In this document: positions 43,804-52,424 of the stretch, in pieces
How the letters are laid out: every line of letters begins with the position of its first letter
How positions within the stretch are numbered: position 1 is the first letter of the stretch
NCBI GenBank assembly: GCA_021413735.1
Contig: JAIOPV010000081.1
Coordinates: 40,235-104,234, forward strand
Direction of reading: 5' to 3'
From: Planctomycetota bacterium
GTDB taxonomy: Bacteria > Planctomycetota > Planctomycetia > Gemmatales > Gemmataceae
DNA length: 64,000 bases
Translations under genes and position numbers: made by a program
Notes under the pieces: generated by a model
Seen by the model: the letters and a program-made list of their open reading frames with translations, nothing else
Told to the model about the DNA's origin: nothing
Database searches by the model: none

Positions 43804-44399
43804 GTCCGCCCCCGTCAGCCAGCCGAGTGAGTCGCGCTCCGAAACCGGCCCTCGAAGTGGTTGGAGACATGAAGCTGTCCGACGAGGGCCGCACGCTCCT
43901 CCGTCCGGAGATGACGGGGGCTGAGTTCTTCGACGTTCTCGTGAAGGCCCGGCAGTTTCCGGATGCGGTCCGGTTCATGGCACGGGCCATGACGCCGAAA
44001 GAGGCGGTGTGGTGGGGCGCTTTGTGTGTTTGGTCGACAGCTCGACCGCAACCTGTCGCGAAGACCGAGGCGGCTGTCCGGGCGGCAGTGAAATGGCTTC
44101 GGGAACCGACCGATGTGAACCGTCGTGCAGCCGGGGTCGTTGGAACATCGGTTGGCACCGAAACACCAGCCGGCATCATCGCCACCGCGGCATTCTTCGC
44201 TGAAGGAAGCATCGCTCCTGAGGGGCAACCCGAGGTGAAGGCCGACCCCCACATGTCGGGAACGCTAGTCGCTGAGGCCGTTCTCAATCTCTCCCGATCG
44301 GCGGGGCACGAACCCGCAGGCGGACCTCTTGTCAGGCAATTCCTCGTGATCGCCGTGGACATCTTCCGCGGGGCGAACACACCGGTAGGGAAGTCTTGA
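43800..44399 (+). CDS. Helical protein, DUF6931-like, copy 2
   Basis: 199 residues from GTG 43800, overlapping the paralog's stop by four bases. It shares TGAEFFDVLVKARQFPDAVR and FMARAMTPKEAVWWGALCVW with the first copy's equivalent region, and AGIIATAAFFAEGSIAPEGQ with its ILAMACFLADGS block. It lacks the C-terminal 45 residues of copy 1. It is the last gene that clearly belongs with the T6SS set. Confidence 0.65.
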   Translation: MSPPPSASRVSRAPKPALEVVGDMKLSDEGRTLLRPEMTGAEFFDVLVKARQFPDAVRFMARAMTPKEAVWWGALCVWSTARPQPVAKTEAAVRAAVKWLREPTDVNRRAAGVVGTSVGTETPAGIIATAAFFAEGSIAPEGQPEVKADPHMSGTLVAEAVLNLSRSAGHEPAGGPLVRQFLVIAVDIFRGANTPVGKS

Positions 44400-44424
44400 T
44401 CGACCCCCGCATTGTGAGTCAGCC

Positions 44425-44820
44425 ATGTTCTGGACCGCGTTGGTTGCCCGGTTAATTCTCGGCGGAATGTTCGTGGTGTTCAGCGTGAATGCGTTGCTGC
44501 CGTCGCCGTTCATTCACCTCCCGCCGCCGGATTCGGATGTCGCCAAGACCTTCATGAAGACTCTGTACATCGACTCGAATTACCTGCGAGCCGTGAAGGT
44601 TCTCGAACTGATCGGCGGCTTGCTCGTACTGTCAGGGCGACTCGTGCCGCTCGGGCTTGTGATCCTCACGCCGATCGCGGTGAACATCCTCTTCTACGAG
44701 TTCTTCCTGGTCGGTCAGGCCGGACCGGGCGTGCCGTTGGTCATCCTCTGTGCCACGCTCATCTGGGTGTACCGTTCGCACTTCACGAGCCTGTTCGCCA
44801 TCAAGCCGAAGATCGGATAA
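44425..44820 (+). CDS. DoxX-like small membrane protein
   Basis: 131 residues from ATG 44425 with four hydrophobic segments (about 5-25, 55-75, 76-95, 100-118), the DoxX/DoxD-type four-helix layout. The first segment reads LVARLILGGMFVVFSVNALL and the third pair includes IGGLLVLSGRLVPLGLVILT. Members are associated with quinone/thiol redox or stress functions, but no catalytic residues define them. It is 25 bases after the DUF6931-like gene and 10 before the protease gene, so it may be read from the same transcript without functional link. Confidence 0.75.
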   Translation: MFWTALVARLILGGMFVVFSVNALLPSPFIHLPPPDSDVAKTFMKTLYIDSNYLRAVKVLELIGGLLVLSGRLVPLGLVILTPIAVNILFYEFFLVGQAGPGVPLVILCATLIWVYRSHFTSLFAIKPKIG

Positions 44821-44830
44821 TCTGGACGAG

Positions 44831-46882
44831 ATGATCGTCCCATTCCTGCTGTCGGTTCTCGCGGTTCCCCCTGTCCCGATGGGGCCGCCGCTCGCATCCG
44901 TTGCGTGGGTGCGCGCTGAGAACGACGGAGCTGGCACCGGCTTCGTCGTCGATGTCGAGAAGAAACTGCTCATCACATGCAGGCACATCGCGGCCGATCG
45001 CAAGGTGGTCGATGTCTACTTCCCGTGGAGACAGGACGGCGAGCTTGTTTCTGAGCGTGCCGTGTATCTGCGGAATCGACTGCGGCTGCGTGAACTCGGC
45101 ATGCTCGTCACCGGGAAGGTGCTGAAGACCTCGGACGCCCACGACCTCGCACTTGTCGAACTCGAATCCGTGCCAATCGGAACGAAAGCCGTCACCTTCG
45201 CGGCTTTCGCGCCGTCGCCCGGCGATCCGCTTCAGGCCATCGGCAACCGACTCGATCTCGAAACCGTTTGGAACATCACGGCTGGCCCGGCTCGCACTTC
45301 GGGAAAGCTCACCGATGGCTACTTCTGGCGAGGCAAAAAGCTCGCGGTGAACGCGGAGATTCTCCTTGGGCAATTACCAACGGAGGAAGGCGACAGCGGC
45401 GGCCCGGTGTTCGACATACGCGGTGAACTTGTCGGCATGGCGTCGGCGTTGCGAAGGCAGTGCCCACTAGCGGCTGTGTGCATCGGAGCCTCGGAAATCT
45501 GGCAGTTCGCGGGTATTCCCCAACCCGTCGCGAAGGAGAAACCGAAGCCATCCGAGATTGCCGACGCTCTCACTCGCGCGACCGTTTGGATTCGCCCGAC
45601 CGCGACCGACATGCATCTCGCGGGCACGCTGATCGAGCCAAATCTTGTGCTGACCTGTGGGAGAAAGTTCACGCCCGGCGACCGTGTGGGCATCGCTTTC
45701 CCACACCGTGACGGCGACAAATGGAACGGCGATCGCACTCCGTATCGCGATGCACTCGGCACGCAACTCCGAGGCGGTTGGCGTTCGGCCACAGTGATCG
45801 CACACGACCGCGACCGTGAGCTGACTCTGCTCAGACTCGATTCGCCGGTGGAGTTCATGCGGCCGGTCACGTTCGCGACGAAGTTGCCCGCACTTGGCGA
45901 AGGCGTTCACGCGATGAGCCATCCGGGTGGGTTGGAGTTCGCGTGGGTGTATGCGGGCGGTCCCGTGCGGCAACGCGGACAGTTGACCGTCACACTTGGA
46001 GAGAACGCGAAGCGTGCGACTGTGCTCGTGTGTCAACTCGCAGCGCAAGGGGGATCGCCGGGCGGTCCCGTCATGAATGACCGTGGCGAACTCGTCGGTA
46101 TCCTGTCGGCACGCGAATCCGCACAGCTTGTCGGCTATGCTGTCGCCACGGAAGAGATCGTGGCGTTCCTCGATGTCGCGTTATCCGATCGGCCCGCGAA
46201 AACGCTCGCTGGCTTGCTCGCCAGAATCGAGGAACTGCCAGCGAGATTCGCCACGGCAACCGCTCTCGGATACGCACAGAGTGCTGAGGCTCATCGGCTG
46301 AAATCGCGATTCGACGAGGCGAAGCAAGACTGTGACAACGCACTGTCACTCGATACGTCGTGTGTGCCTGCTCGCGTGTGTCGTGCAAGGATTCTCGAAG
46401 CGATGAGCAAGCCCGCCGATGCGCTCGCGGAACTCGATGCTGCCGTGGAGAAGGGGTCGTTCAACCGGAGCGTGTTGTTTCTGCGTTCCGAGTGGGCGAG
46501 TGATGCGAAAGACTGGCGCAAGGCTCGTGCTGATCTCGAACGAGTGCTGGACGTGAACCCCGCCGACGCGGATGCACGTCAGCGATTGGTGGGCGTGCTG
46601 GTCGAACTGGGCGACGAAGCGAAGGCTGCGATTGCTGTGGTCGATACCTTGCGAACCGACCCGAAGCGACTTGCGGGAGTCGCGGCCGACCTGCTCACAC
46701 AAGCTGATTCGCTCACGAAGAAGTATCCTGATGCGCCGTCGATTCCGGCTGGTTGGCTGTTGAAGGCCACAACCGTAGCGAAGCGTCCGGAGTTCGCGGA
46801 GATGCTGAAGCGCGTTGCGAGGGCGAAGGATGACGCCGAACGCTTGGCGTTGCTTCGCGACGGATTGAAGAAGGTGAAGTGA
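44831..46882 (+). CDS. Tandem trypsin-like serine protease domains plus TPR
   Basis: ATG 44831 gives 683 residues with a short hydrophobic leader (MIVPFLLSVLAVPPVP), probably a signal peptide. The first protease domain (about 20-240) has an intact triad: H52 in LITCRHIA, D105 in HDLALVEL and S189 in EGDSGGPVFD. The second domain (about 245-450) is degenerate: LVLTCGRKF has no His, RELTLLRL lacks the Asp, and the Ser region reads GGSPGGPV. The C-terminus (470-650) has TPR-like helices (KSRFDEAKQDCDNALSLDTS; WRKARADLERVLDVNPADAD). An extracytoplasmic protease with a pseudo-domain and an interaction module is the best reading. A longer frame to 44750 is inside the DoxX gene and rejected. Confidence 0.85.
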   Translation: MIVPFLLSVLAVPPVPMGPPLASVAWVRAENDGAGTGFVVDVEKKLLITCRHIAADRKVVDVYFPWRQDGELVSERAVYLRNRLRLRELGMLVTGKVLKTSDAHDLALVELESVPIGTKAVTFAAFAPSPGDPLQAIGNRLDLETVWNITAGPARTSGKLTDGYFWRGKKLAVNAEILLGQLPTEEGDSGGPVFDIRGELVGMASALRRQCPLAAVCIGASEIWQFAGIPQPVAKEKPKPSEIADALTRATVWIRPTATDMHLAGTLIEPNLVLTCGRKFTPGDRVGIAFPHRDGDKWNGDRTPYRDALGTQLRGGWRSATVIAHDRDRELTLLRLDSPVEFMRPVTFATKLPALGEGVHAMSHPGGLEFAWVYAGGPVRQRGQLTVTLGENAKRATVLVCQLAAQGGSPGGPVMNDRGELVGILSARESAQLVGYAVATEEIVAFLDVALSDRPAKTLAGLLARIEELPARFATATALGYAQSAEAHRLKSRFDEAKQDCDNALSLDTSCVPARVCRARILEAMSKPADALAELDAAVEKGSFNRSVLFLRSEWASDAKDWRKARADLERVLDVNPADADARQRLVGVLVELGDEAKAAIAVVDTLRTDPKRLAGVAADLLTQADSLTKKYPDAPSIPAGWLLKATTVAKRPEFAEMLKRVARAKDDAERLALLRDGLKKVK

Positions 46883-46902
46883 GCGGACTCGTGTATACAT
46901 TG

Positions 46903-46971
46903 CGAGCCACGGGGTTTATCCCCGTGGTCTTTTCTTCACCTCAGGACCACGGGGGTAAACCCCGTGGCTCG
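46903..46971. repeat. Near-perfect 27-bp inverted repeat (GAGCCACGGGGTTT)
   Basis: Arms 46903-46929 and 46945-46971 match at 26 of 27 positions around a 15-base loop; each arm contains an inner CCACGGGG/CCCCGTGG hairpin. It lies between the protease gene and the sarcosine-oxidase-like gene. The loop includes TCTTTTCTTC, so it might also terminate the upstream transcript. Confidence 0.85.
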
Positions 46972-46997
46972 TAAATCGTTTGACAAACGGTGAACCC

Positions 46998-48128
46998 ATG
47001 AATCAGACCTTCGATGTGATTGTGCTCGGTGTCGGCGGCATGGGGTCCGCGACGTGCTTCGAGTTAGCTCGTCGGGGTCGCCGTGTCCTCGGACTCGAAC
47101 AGTTCCCGCTTGTGCATTCGCAGGGCAGTTCGCACGGCCACACTCGAATCATTCGCACTGCGTATGCCGAGCATCCCGGCTACGTGCCGCTCGTGCGTCT
47201 GGCCTTCGAGCGGTGGTATGAGTTGGAACAACTCACCGGTCGGCATTTGCTCACGGAATGCCCCTGCCTGAACTTCGGGCCACCGAAAAGCGAACACGTC
47301 GAGGGCGTGCGGGCATCCGTCCGCGAACACAAACTCGCTGCCGAGGAACTCACCGCGAGTCAGATCACCCAGCGATTCCCGGCGTTCAAGTTCCCGGCCG
47401 ATTACACAGGAATTCTGGAACAAGCTGCCGGGTTCCTGTACGTCGAAGAGTGCGTGCGGGCACACATTGACAGTGCGATGTCACTCGGTGCCGAGATTCA
47501 CGGCGAGGAAGCTATCACAGGGTGGGAAGCGGTTGATGGCGGTGTTCGCGTCACCACCAATCGCGGCACGTATCACGCTGCGAAGCTTGTCATCACTGCG
47601 GGAGCGTGGGCAACTCGCTTGCTTGCCGATCTAGGAGTGCGGCTTGTTGTGATGCGGCAAACGCTGCTGTGGTTCGCGGTGGGTTCACGCACGGCGGAGT
47701 TCCGTCGCAACCGCTTCCCGCTGTTCATCGGCGAAACACCCGGCGGCACTTTCTACGGCTTCCCGGCTATCGACTCGCACGGAATGAAGATCGCCCGACA
47801 CTATGGCGCACCCGAACTGCCCAACCCTGACGGCGTGAACTGGAACATTGTCGATGCCGACATCACGGCAATGCGACCCCTGATGGACGAATACATTCCG
47901 GGCGTTGGGGCGTTCACGAAAGGGCAGGTGTGCATGTACACGGTGTCGCCGGATCACCATTTCGTGATCGACGTTCACCCAGCACACCCGCAAGTGAGCG
48001 TCGCGTGTGGCTTCTCCGGTCACGGATTCAAATTCGCGTCAGCGGTGGGTGAAGTTCTGGCCGACCTCGCGGAGACCGGCACCACACGCCACGGCATCGG
48101 CATGTTCAGCGCGAAACGATTTCGTTGA
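46998..48128 (+). CDS. solA: Monomeric sarcosine oxidase / N-methyltryptophan oxidase-like
   Basis: FAD enzyme that oxidises an N-methyl amino acid to the amino acid, formaldehyde and hydrogen peroxide. From ATG 46998 it has 376 residues (family 370-390). The FAD fold is VIVLGVGGMGSATCFELARR near residue 8. SSHGHTRIIRTAYAEHPGYV is the typical flavin loop. The covalent-FAD cysteine is C312 in GQVCMYTVSPDHHFVID. The C-terminal CGFSGHGFKFASAVG is also diagnostic. An upstream start at 46980 adds only six residues. Substrate (sarcosine, N-methyltryptophan or another N-methyl amine) is undetermined. It converges with the ferredoxin gene, 5 bases apart. Confidence 0.9.
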   Translation: MNQTFDVIVLGVGGMGSATCFELARRGRRVLGLEQFPLVHSQGSSHGHTRIIRTAYAEHPGYVPLVRLAFERWYELEQLTGRHLLTECPCLNFGPPKSEHVEGVRASVREHKLAAEELTASQITQRFPAFKFPADYTGILEQAAGFLYVEECVRAHIDSAMSLGAEIHGEEAITGWEAVDGGVRVTTNRGTYHAAKLVITAGAWATRLLADLGVRLVVMRQTLLWFAVGSRTAEFRRNRFPLFIGETPGGTFYGFPAIDSHGMKIARHYGAPELPNPDGVNWNIVDADITAMRPLMDEYIPGVGAFTKGQVCMYTVSPDHHFVIDVHPAHPQVSVACGFSGHGFKFASAVGEVLADLAETGTTRHGIGMFSAKRFR

Positions 48129-48133
48129 TCGGA

Positions 48134-48493
48134 TCAACTCTTCGCGACCCACACGGGCGTCGGCGCGATCGCATCAGTTGGGCGTTTGCCCGCGTCGGCG
48201 CGACCGCTGCCTGCCAATCGACTGATGCACTTCACGGCCATGTCCGCGTCGCACGCGATCTGACAACTGAGCCGCACGCCAGTCACACCTTTCGCGGCAA
48301 GCACAGACTTCTCGGCTTCCGTCATCTGTGACGGCTCACCCGAAACGAATTCGACGCGGCAGGTCGTGCATCTGGCGTTGCCGCCACACGCATGGAGTTG
48401 ATCGACCTTGGCATCGTCGGTTAATGCAAGCACCAACCGCTTCCCGGCTGGCACATCAAAATCACCAACACCTTCGACAGTCAACTTCGGCAT
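48134..48493 (-). CDS. 2Fe-2S ferredoxin
   Basis: 119 residues from ATG 48493. The plant/adrenodoxin-type binding pattern is present: C36, C42 and C45 (ACGGNARCTTC) with a fourth at C77 (RLSCQIACD). A small electron carrier for an unidentified reductase or oxygenase. The C-terminal 25 residues (RADAGKRPTDAIAPTPVWVA) are an unusual extension beyond the core. It stands alone in its direction between the oxidase and a hydrolase; the gap to the hydrolase is 44 bases. Confidence 0.9.
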   Translation of the reverse strand: MPKLTVEGVGDFDVPAGKRLVLALTDDAKVDQLHACGGNARCTTCRVEFVSGEPSQMTEAEKSVLAAKGVTGVRLSCQIACDADMAVKCISRLAGSGRADAGKRPTDAIAPTPVWVAKS

Positions 48494-48537
48494 GGCAAAT
48501 TCTCCTCACGACCAGAACGAAACATCACGACAGGCTG

Positions 48538-49383
48538 TCATTTCTTCGGTTCGAACGCATCGGTGAAGAACTTGACCACAGGCGTCACATCCTTCAGGCC
48601 GTGCGGGTGGTGATCCTGTCCGGGTTTCACGACCCGCTCGGCAGAACCACCAAGAGCCTTGTAGCGGTCGTACACCAACTCCGAATTCTCGGCGTGCGGC
48701 ACGACCGTGTCTTTGTCGCCGTACACGAGCAACAGCGGAATCTTCGCCTTCGCCAACGTGGTCAGATTATCCACGGGATTGAGTTTGTAGGCGATGGCTT
48801 CCTCGTCGGTTTTGAAGTCGTAGGCCGCGAGCATCTTCTTCCACTCGCCATCAGAGCCTTTGCCGGTCCCGAGTTTCTTGGGCATCCCGCCGGGCCAACT
48901 CTTGAAATCACACACCGCATTGTCGAGGTACACGGCGAGCGTCTTGTCCGGGTGTGCGGCTGCCCAATTCATGCAGTACAAGCCACCGCGACTCAAGCCG
49001 ATCAGCCCCGGTTTGGCGTGTAGGCCATAGTCCTTCACCATCGCCTCGTGGAACGTCTCCCATTGCTTGATCGCTTTGGGTGAACCGAACAGGTCTGGCA
49101 CCTTCACATACGCAAGGTGCCAGCCGGCTTTCACCAAAGCGACATCGGCGTCGGCAAACGCTCCGAAGAATTCGCCACGCCACACCCACGGGCGGCCGGG
49201 CAATGGCTTCTCCGGCACGACAACGATCGCTTCGAGATTGCCAACCTTGAAGTCGCATCGAGCGAACCCTTGCCACTTTGTCGGCGTTCCGGGAAACGCT
49301 TTTGGCTCCGCAGCGAGAGAGGGAATGACAAGTGCAAGAAATGCGCCGAGAACAATCGCGGCGCTGCGGACGGTGAGAGACAT
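48538..49383 (-). CDS. Secreted alpha/beta hydrolase
   Basis: 281 residues from ATG 49383 with a signal peptide (MSLTVRSAAIVLGAFLALVI, cleaved after LAA). The nucleophile elbow is GLSRGGLYC (Ser in GLSRGG), the acid is probably Asp in YGDKDTVVP, and the histidine lies in GQDHHPHGL. The oxyanion loop appears as RPWVWRGEFFG. The overall pattern is that of prolyl-oligopeptidase or acetyl-xylan-esterase-like hydrolases common in planctomycetes; the substrate is unknown. It follows the WD40 gene on the minus strand after a palindrome. Confidence 0.85.
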   Translation of the reverse strand: MSLTVRSAAIVLGAFLALVIPSLAAEPKAFPGTPTKWQGFARCDFKVGNLEAIVVVPEKPLPGRPWVWRGEFFGAFADADVALVKAGWHLAYVKVPDLFGSPKAIKQWETFHEAMVKDYGLHAKPGLIGLSRGGLYCMNWAAAHPDKTLAVYLDNAVCDFKSWPGGMPKKLGTGKGSDGEWKKMLAAYDFKTDEEAIAYKLNPVDNLTTLAKAKIPLLLVYGDKDTVVPHAENSELVYDRYKALGGSAERVVKPGQDHHPHGLKDVTPVVKFFTDAFEPKK

Positions 49384-49411
49384 GCCAACTCCGGGATTCG
49401 GGTTCTTGGTT

Positions 49412-49463
49412 TACGTCGCTTGCGGCGTCGCGATTGGCGTGAGCGCTACGCCGCAAGCGGCAA
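49412..49463. repeat. GCTTGCGGCGT palindrome
   Basis: GTCGCTTGCGGCGT (about 49415) pairs with ACGCCGCAAGCGGC (about 49448). The same unit appears at 56515-56562 after ppdK, so it is a dispersed family. It lies 9 bases past the WD40 stop, between that gene and the hydrolase. Confidence 0.75.
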
Positions 49464-49471
49464 ATGCTAGC

Positions 49472-51526
49472 TCACTTCTCTGAGATGTCCCAGACCAAGG
49501 CAGTCGTATCGTAGAAACCCGTGAGCAGCGTCTTGCGATCCGCCGAGAACGAAAGCACGCTGAGCTGACCCGTTCCACCCGGCACCGTCTTCTGGAGCTT
49601 TCCGCTCTCGATGTCGAACACCTGCACCGGTACCTTCGGGGTCGGCCCGAAATTCGGGCGAAGCGACACCGCCGCCAGCTTGCCATCCGGGCTCACCACC
49701 AGCATCGAGCCGGGTTGTTTGCTTTCCAGATCCAAAGCTCGCACCTTCGCACCGGTCACGAAATCGACCACAATCGGCCCGCTCTTGGGGCTTAACACCA
49801 CTGCGGTTTTGTTGTCCGCGGTCGCGGCTACCGCGAACGAGCCATAACCGCCAGGCTCCGTGAACTCGCCCCGTTTCTTTCCCGTTGCCAACTCCCAACC
49901 CGTGACCACGAACTCGCCGTCACCCTTCGCTTCCGCTTTCATTCCGATGGTCACGAGCGACTTCCCATCGGGCGAGAGCGATGCATTCACCTGATTCAAC
50001 CCAGGCAACTCAATCTCACCCAACTTCTTCGTCGTCACCACATCCCACACCGCGATCCGGGTCGGGTTCTTCTTCGCGTCGTATGAACTCATGACCTGAA
50101 CCACCTTGCTGCCATCCCCGCTGAACTTCGCCTCGTTGTTGCGATTGAAATCGCCAGGGATGACGTACTGCTGCGTGCCCGCCGGCAGGTCGTAGACCGC
50201 GATTCCGTTGCCGTCGTAAGCCAGCGCTCGCGTTCCGTCCGGGGAGAGAACAATCGCGCCGGTTACCACACCCGATCCGTACCCGCCCGCAGGCATCTTC
50301 AAAGTGAGACTGCCGAGTTCCTTGCCCTTGGCGAAATCCCAGCGGAGGATGACTCCGTCCCCCGACGCGGTGAGGATTTCCTTATCACCGCCTGTCACAA
50401 CTGCACCGCTAATGGGGTTGTTGTGACCACCAGCCGCCGTCAGCAATTTGCCACTGGGAGCCTCCCAGATGCAAGTCGCCGATCCGCGATTTCCCCATGC
50501 GACCACTCGCTCATTGTCAGTGAACAGAAGTCCGCGAAGATTCGAGTTCATCGTGAGAGGTGCCTCGGTGAGCCCGAGTCGTTTCCCGTCTTCCACGTTC
50601 CACCGTTGAATTGATCCATCGTCGCCGGCGGCAGCGATCGTTTTACCATCTGGGCTGAACGCGATCTTCCGCCCTTGCCGGGATCGACCGAGAAGCATTC
50701 CCTTCGGAGCTCCGGTCGCGGGATCGAACAGGTAGACGGTTCCATCTCCGCCCGACACCGCAGCGAGCGATGCGTCCGGGTTGAAGGCGACGGTTGCGGG
50801 ATTGGAGCCGGTGAGGAGCCGAGCCTTGCCCGTTTCCTTGCCATCGGCCGCGTTCCAGAACTGAACAAGTCGGCTTGGATCGACCTCGGGCTTCGGCGCT
50901 TCCTTGGCAGTGCGATCGTAGTGATAGCCCCAGGTCGCGAGTCGCTTCCCGTTGGGGGAAAGAGCGACGGAAACCGCCTCGTTTTGGGCAGGCGTGACCA
51001 AAGCCGCCTGCTTGTTGCTCTCGACATCCCACACGACCGCAGTCGGAAGTTTTTCCTTTTCCTTGTCATTGAAACTCTTCGTCCCACCGACAGCGAACAC
51101 TTTTCCGTCAGCGGAGAGCGAGCTACTATTATCGCCTGAGAACACGTTCCGGGTTGTTTTCGCGAGCACTTTCCCCGAGCCGGTGTCCCAGACAAACACG
51201 TTCTGGTACCCGCTACTGAGCGCACGTTTGGCGTCGGCTGAGAACCCGAGTACCATCCCGAATTCTCCATCAATGCGAACTGCTTTCGTGACCTCACCGT
51301 TTGCATCCAGGAAACCCATCGTTCCGTTGGGCAAGCTGCTGGCAAGGAATCGACCGTTGGGGGTCATTGCGGTTGGGCTGTTGCCGCTGCTTCGTAACCG
51401 GGCCGTCCCCAGGCGAAGTTTCGCTCCCTCGGGGATGGGGTCGCCGTATGCATCGTCGGCAGCAATCGCGACAAACCCAGGGAACATCAGGAGGGCGAAC
51501 GCGGTCCAGACTCGGCGAGCAATCAT
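49472..51526 (-). CDS. Secreted WD40-repeat-like beta-propeller protein
   Basis: ATG 51526 gives 684 residues with a signal peptide (MIARRVWTAFALLMFPGFVA, cleaved after AIAA). At least ten repeats of the type LSPDGKxLA...GxxVxVWD are visible, such as FSPDGKTIAAAGDDGSIQRW, LSADGKVFAVGG and VSPDGKLAAVSLRP, ending VLSFSADRKTLLTGFYDTTA then LVWDISEK. This is a one- or two-ring WD40 propeller; no enzymatic domain is attached. Extracytoplasmic binding protein of unknown partner. The longer frame to 51706 lacks a leader and is rejected. Confidence 0.85.
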   Translation of the reverse strand: MIARRVWTAFALLMFPGFVAIAADDAYGDPIPEGAKLRLGTARLRSSGNSPTAMTPNGRFLASSLPNGTMGFLDANGEVTKAVRIDGEFGMVLGFSADAKRALSSGYQNVFVWDTGSGKVLAKTTRNVFSGDNSSSLSADGKVFAVGGTKSFNDKEKEKLPTAVVWDVESNKQAALVTPAQNEAVSVALSPNGKRLATWGYHYDRTAKEAPKPEVDPSRLVQFWNAADGKETGKARLLTGSNPATVAFNPDASLAAVSGGDGTVYLFDPATGAPKGMLLGRSRQGRKIAFSPDGKTIAAAGDDGSIQRWNVEDGKRLGLTEAPLTMNSNLRGLLFTDNERVVAWGNRGSATCIWEAPSGKLLTAAGGHNNPISGAVVTGGDKEILTASGDGVILRWDFAKGKELGSLTLKMPAGGYGSGVVTGAIVLSPDGTRALAYDGNGIAVYDLPAGTQQYVIPGDFNRNNEAKFSGDGSKVVQVMSSYDAKKNPTRIAVWDVVTTKKLGEIELPGLNQVNASLSPDGKSLVTIGMKAEAKGDGEFVVTGWELATGKKRGEFTEPGGYGSFAVAATADNKTAVVLSPKSGPIVVDFVTGAKVRALDLESKQPGSMLVVSPDGKLAAVSLRPNFGPTPKVPVQVFDIESGKLQKTVPGGTGQLSVLSFSADRKTLLTGFYDTTALVWDISEK

Positions 51527-51660
51527 GGTGAAATCTCCAGATGGGCGCACACGCGAACCAACCATACCACCGACTTCAAAGAGCGACAACGAGGAAGGCC
51601 GGGGATTGGCCCCGGCCCTGTTCTCAACGATACGATGTGTCGAGCCACTGGCGATCACCT

Positions 51661-51810
51661 CTACCCGAACAATTGCCGAAGAGGCGTGCCGTCGGCGATC
51701 TTCCACGGGCGACCAACCGCATCATTGACCTCGGTCGCCGGGTCGATTCCGAGTGCGAGGTAGACGGTCGCGGTGAGGTCCGCGGGCGCAACCGGGTTCG
51801 TGCTGATGTG
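51661..51810 (-). pseudogene. Remnant of a DUF1501 protein, C-terminus only
   Basis: About 50 residues (STNPVAPADLTATVYLALGI then DPATEVNDAVGRPWKIADGT and PLRQLFG, then stop) match the very C-terminus of the DUF1501 sulfatase-like proteins abundant in planctomycetes (about 450 residues). Upstream on the minus strand, homology stops at a small palindrome (51813-51838, CGCGAGTC/GACTCGCG), and the rest of the gene is missing. The frame remains open to 51888 but reads non-coding. I take it as a deletion relic between the cupredoxin and WD40 genes. Confidence 0.65.
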
Positions 51811-51884
51811 TTCGCGAGTCCTGAAACGCAGACTCGCGGCCGTGAGCCGCGAGTGCGAGACTTGGAAAGCAGTTTTCTTCGCTG

Positions 51885-52424
51885 TCACTTCACGACAATC
51901 GTGCCCTTCATGTCCTTGACGTTCGTGGAAGTCCCACAGAAGTAGTCGAACGTGCCGGGCTTCGTGAATGTCGCGGTGAACTCCTGACCTGCCGGGATAT
52001 CGTTCGAGCTCCAGTCGCCTTTCACCGAACTGACCATCCGGGTGTTTTTCGAGTCATTCACAAAACGAACCGTGGTTCCCGCTGTGATGTTGATGGTCGC
52101 GGGATCGGCATTGTTGTCGGTCAACCGCACCTTCACTTCATTGGCTTGAGCAGGCAGAATGTTTGGAATTGATGTCGGCGGAATGAAGCCGGCCTGCGTG
52201 ACGCCGTTCGGTTGGTAGCCTTGAGCCATGCCGGGTTGGTAATAGCTTGGATATCCACCAGCAACAGCCCCGCAGCCACCGCAACCGGTCGAAACTGGGG
52301 CAGCAACAGCTGCTGTTCCGCAGGTGTTGCAATTATTGCGTTTCCGACGGCCGAATGCCTGAGCGGTGTCAGCCACGAGGCACAGAGTCGTGAATGCGGC
52401 GAGAGCGAGAGTAACCTTACGCAT
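51885..52424 (-). CDS. Secreted cupredoxin-fold protein with incomplete copper site
   Basis: ATG 52424 gives 179 residues. Signal peptide MRKVTLALAAFTTLCLVADT, cleaved before FGRRK. A Cys/Gly-rich linker (NNCNTCG, GCGGCG) and a Pro/Tyr/Gly-rich segment lead to a cupredoxin domain (about 95-179): PATINITAGTTVRFVNDSKN, then TFTKPGTFDYFCGT and MKGTIVVK. The type-1 copper ligands are His, Cys, His and Met; here Cys163 and Met172 remain, but the first His is replaced (R129 in NTRMV) and the Cys-x-x-His position reads CGTSTN. Copper binding as in plastocyanin is therefore doubtful. A longer frame to 52538 has no leader and is rejected. Confidence 0.8.
   Translation of the reverse strand: MRKVTLALAAFTTLCLVADTAQAFGRRKRNNCNTCGTAAVAAPVSTGCGGCGAVAGGYPSYYQPGMAQGYQPNGVTQAGFIPPTSIPNILPAQANEVKVRLTDNNADPATINITAGTTVRFVNDSKNTRMVSSVKGDWSSNDIPAGQEFTATFTKPGTFDYFCGTSTNVKDMKGTIVVK

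Noticed and set aside
8827..44399. tssJ lipoprotein, fha or tagF gene
   Set aside because: I looked for a small lipoprotein (lipobox) and for FHA or TagF motifs among supported genes and found none; absence within the window does not exclude copies elsewhere.
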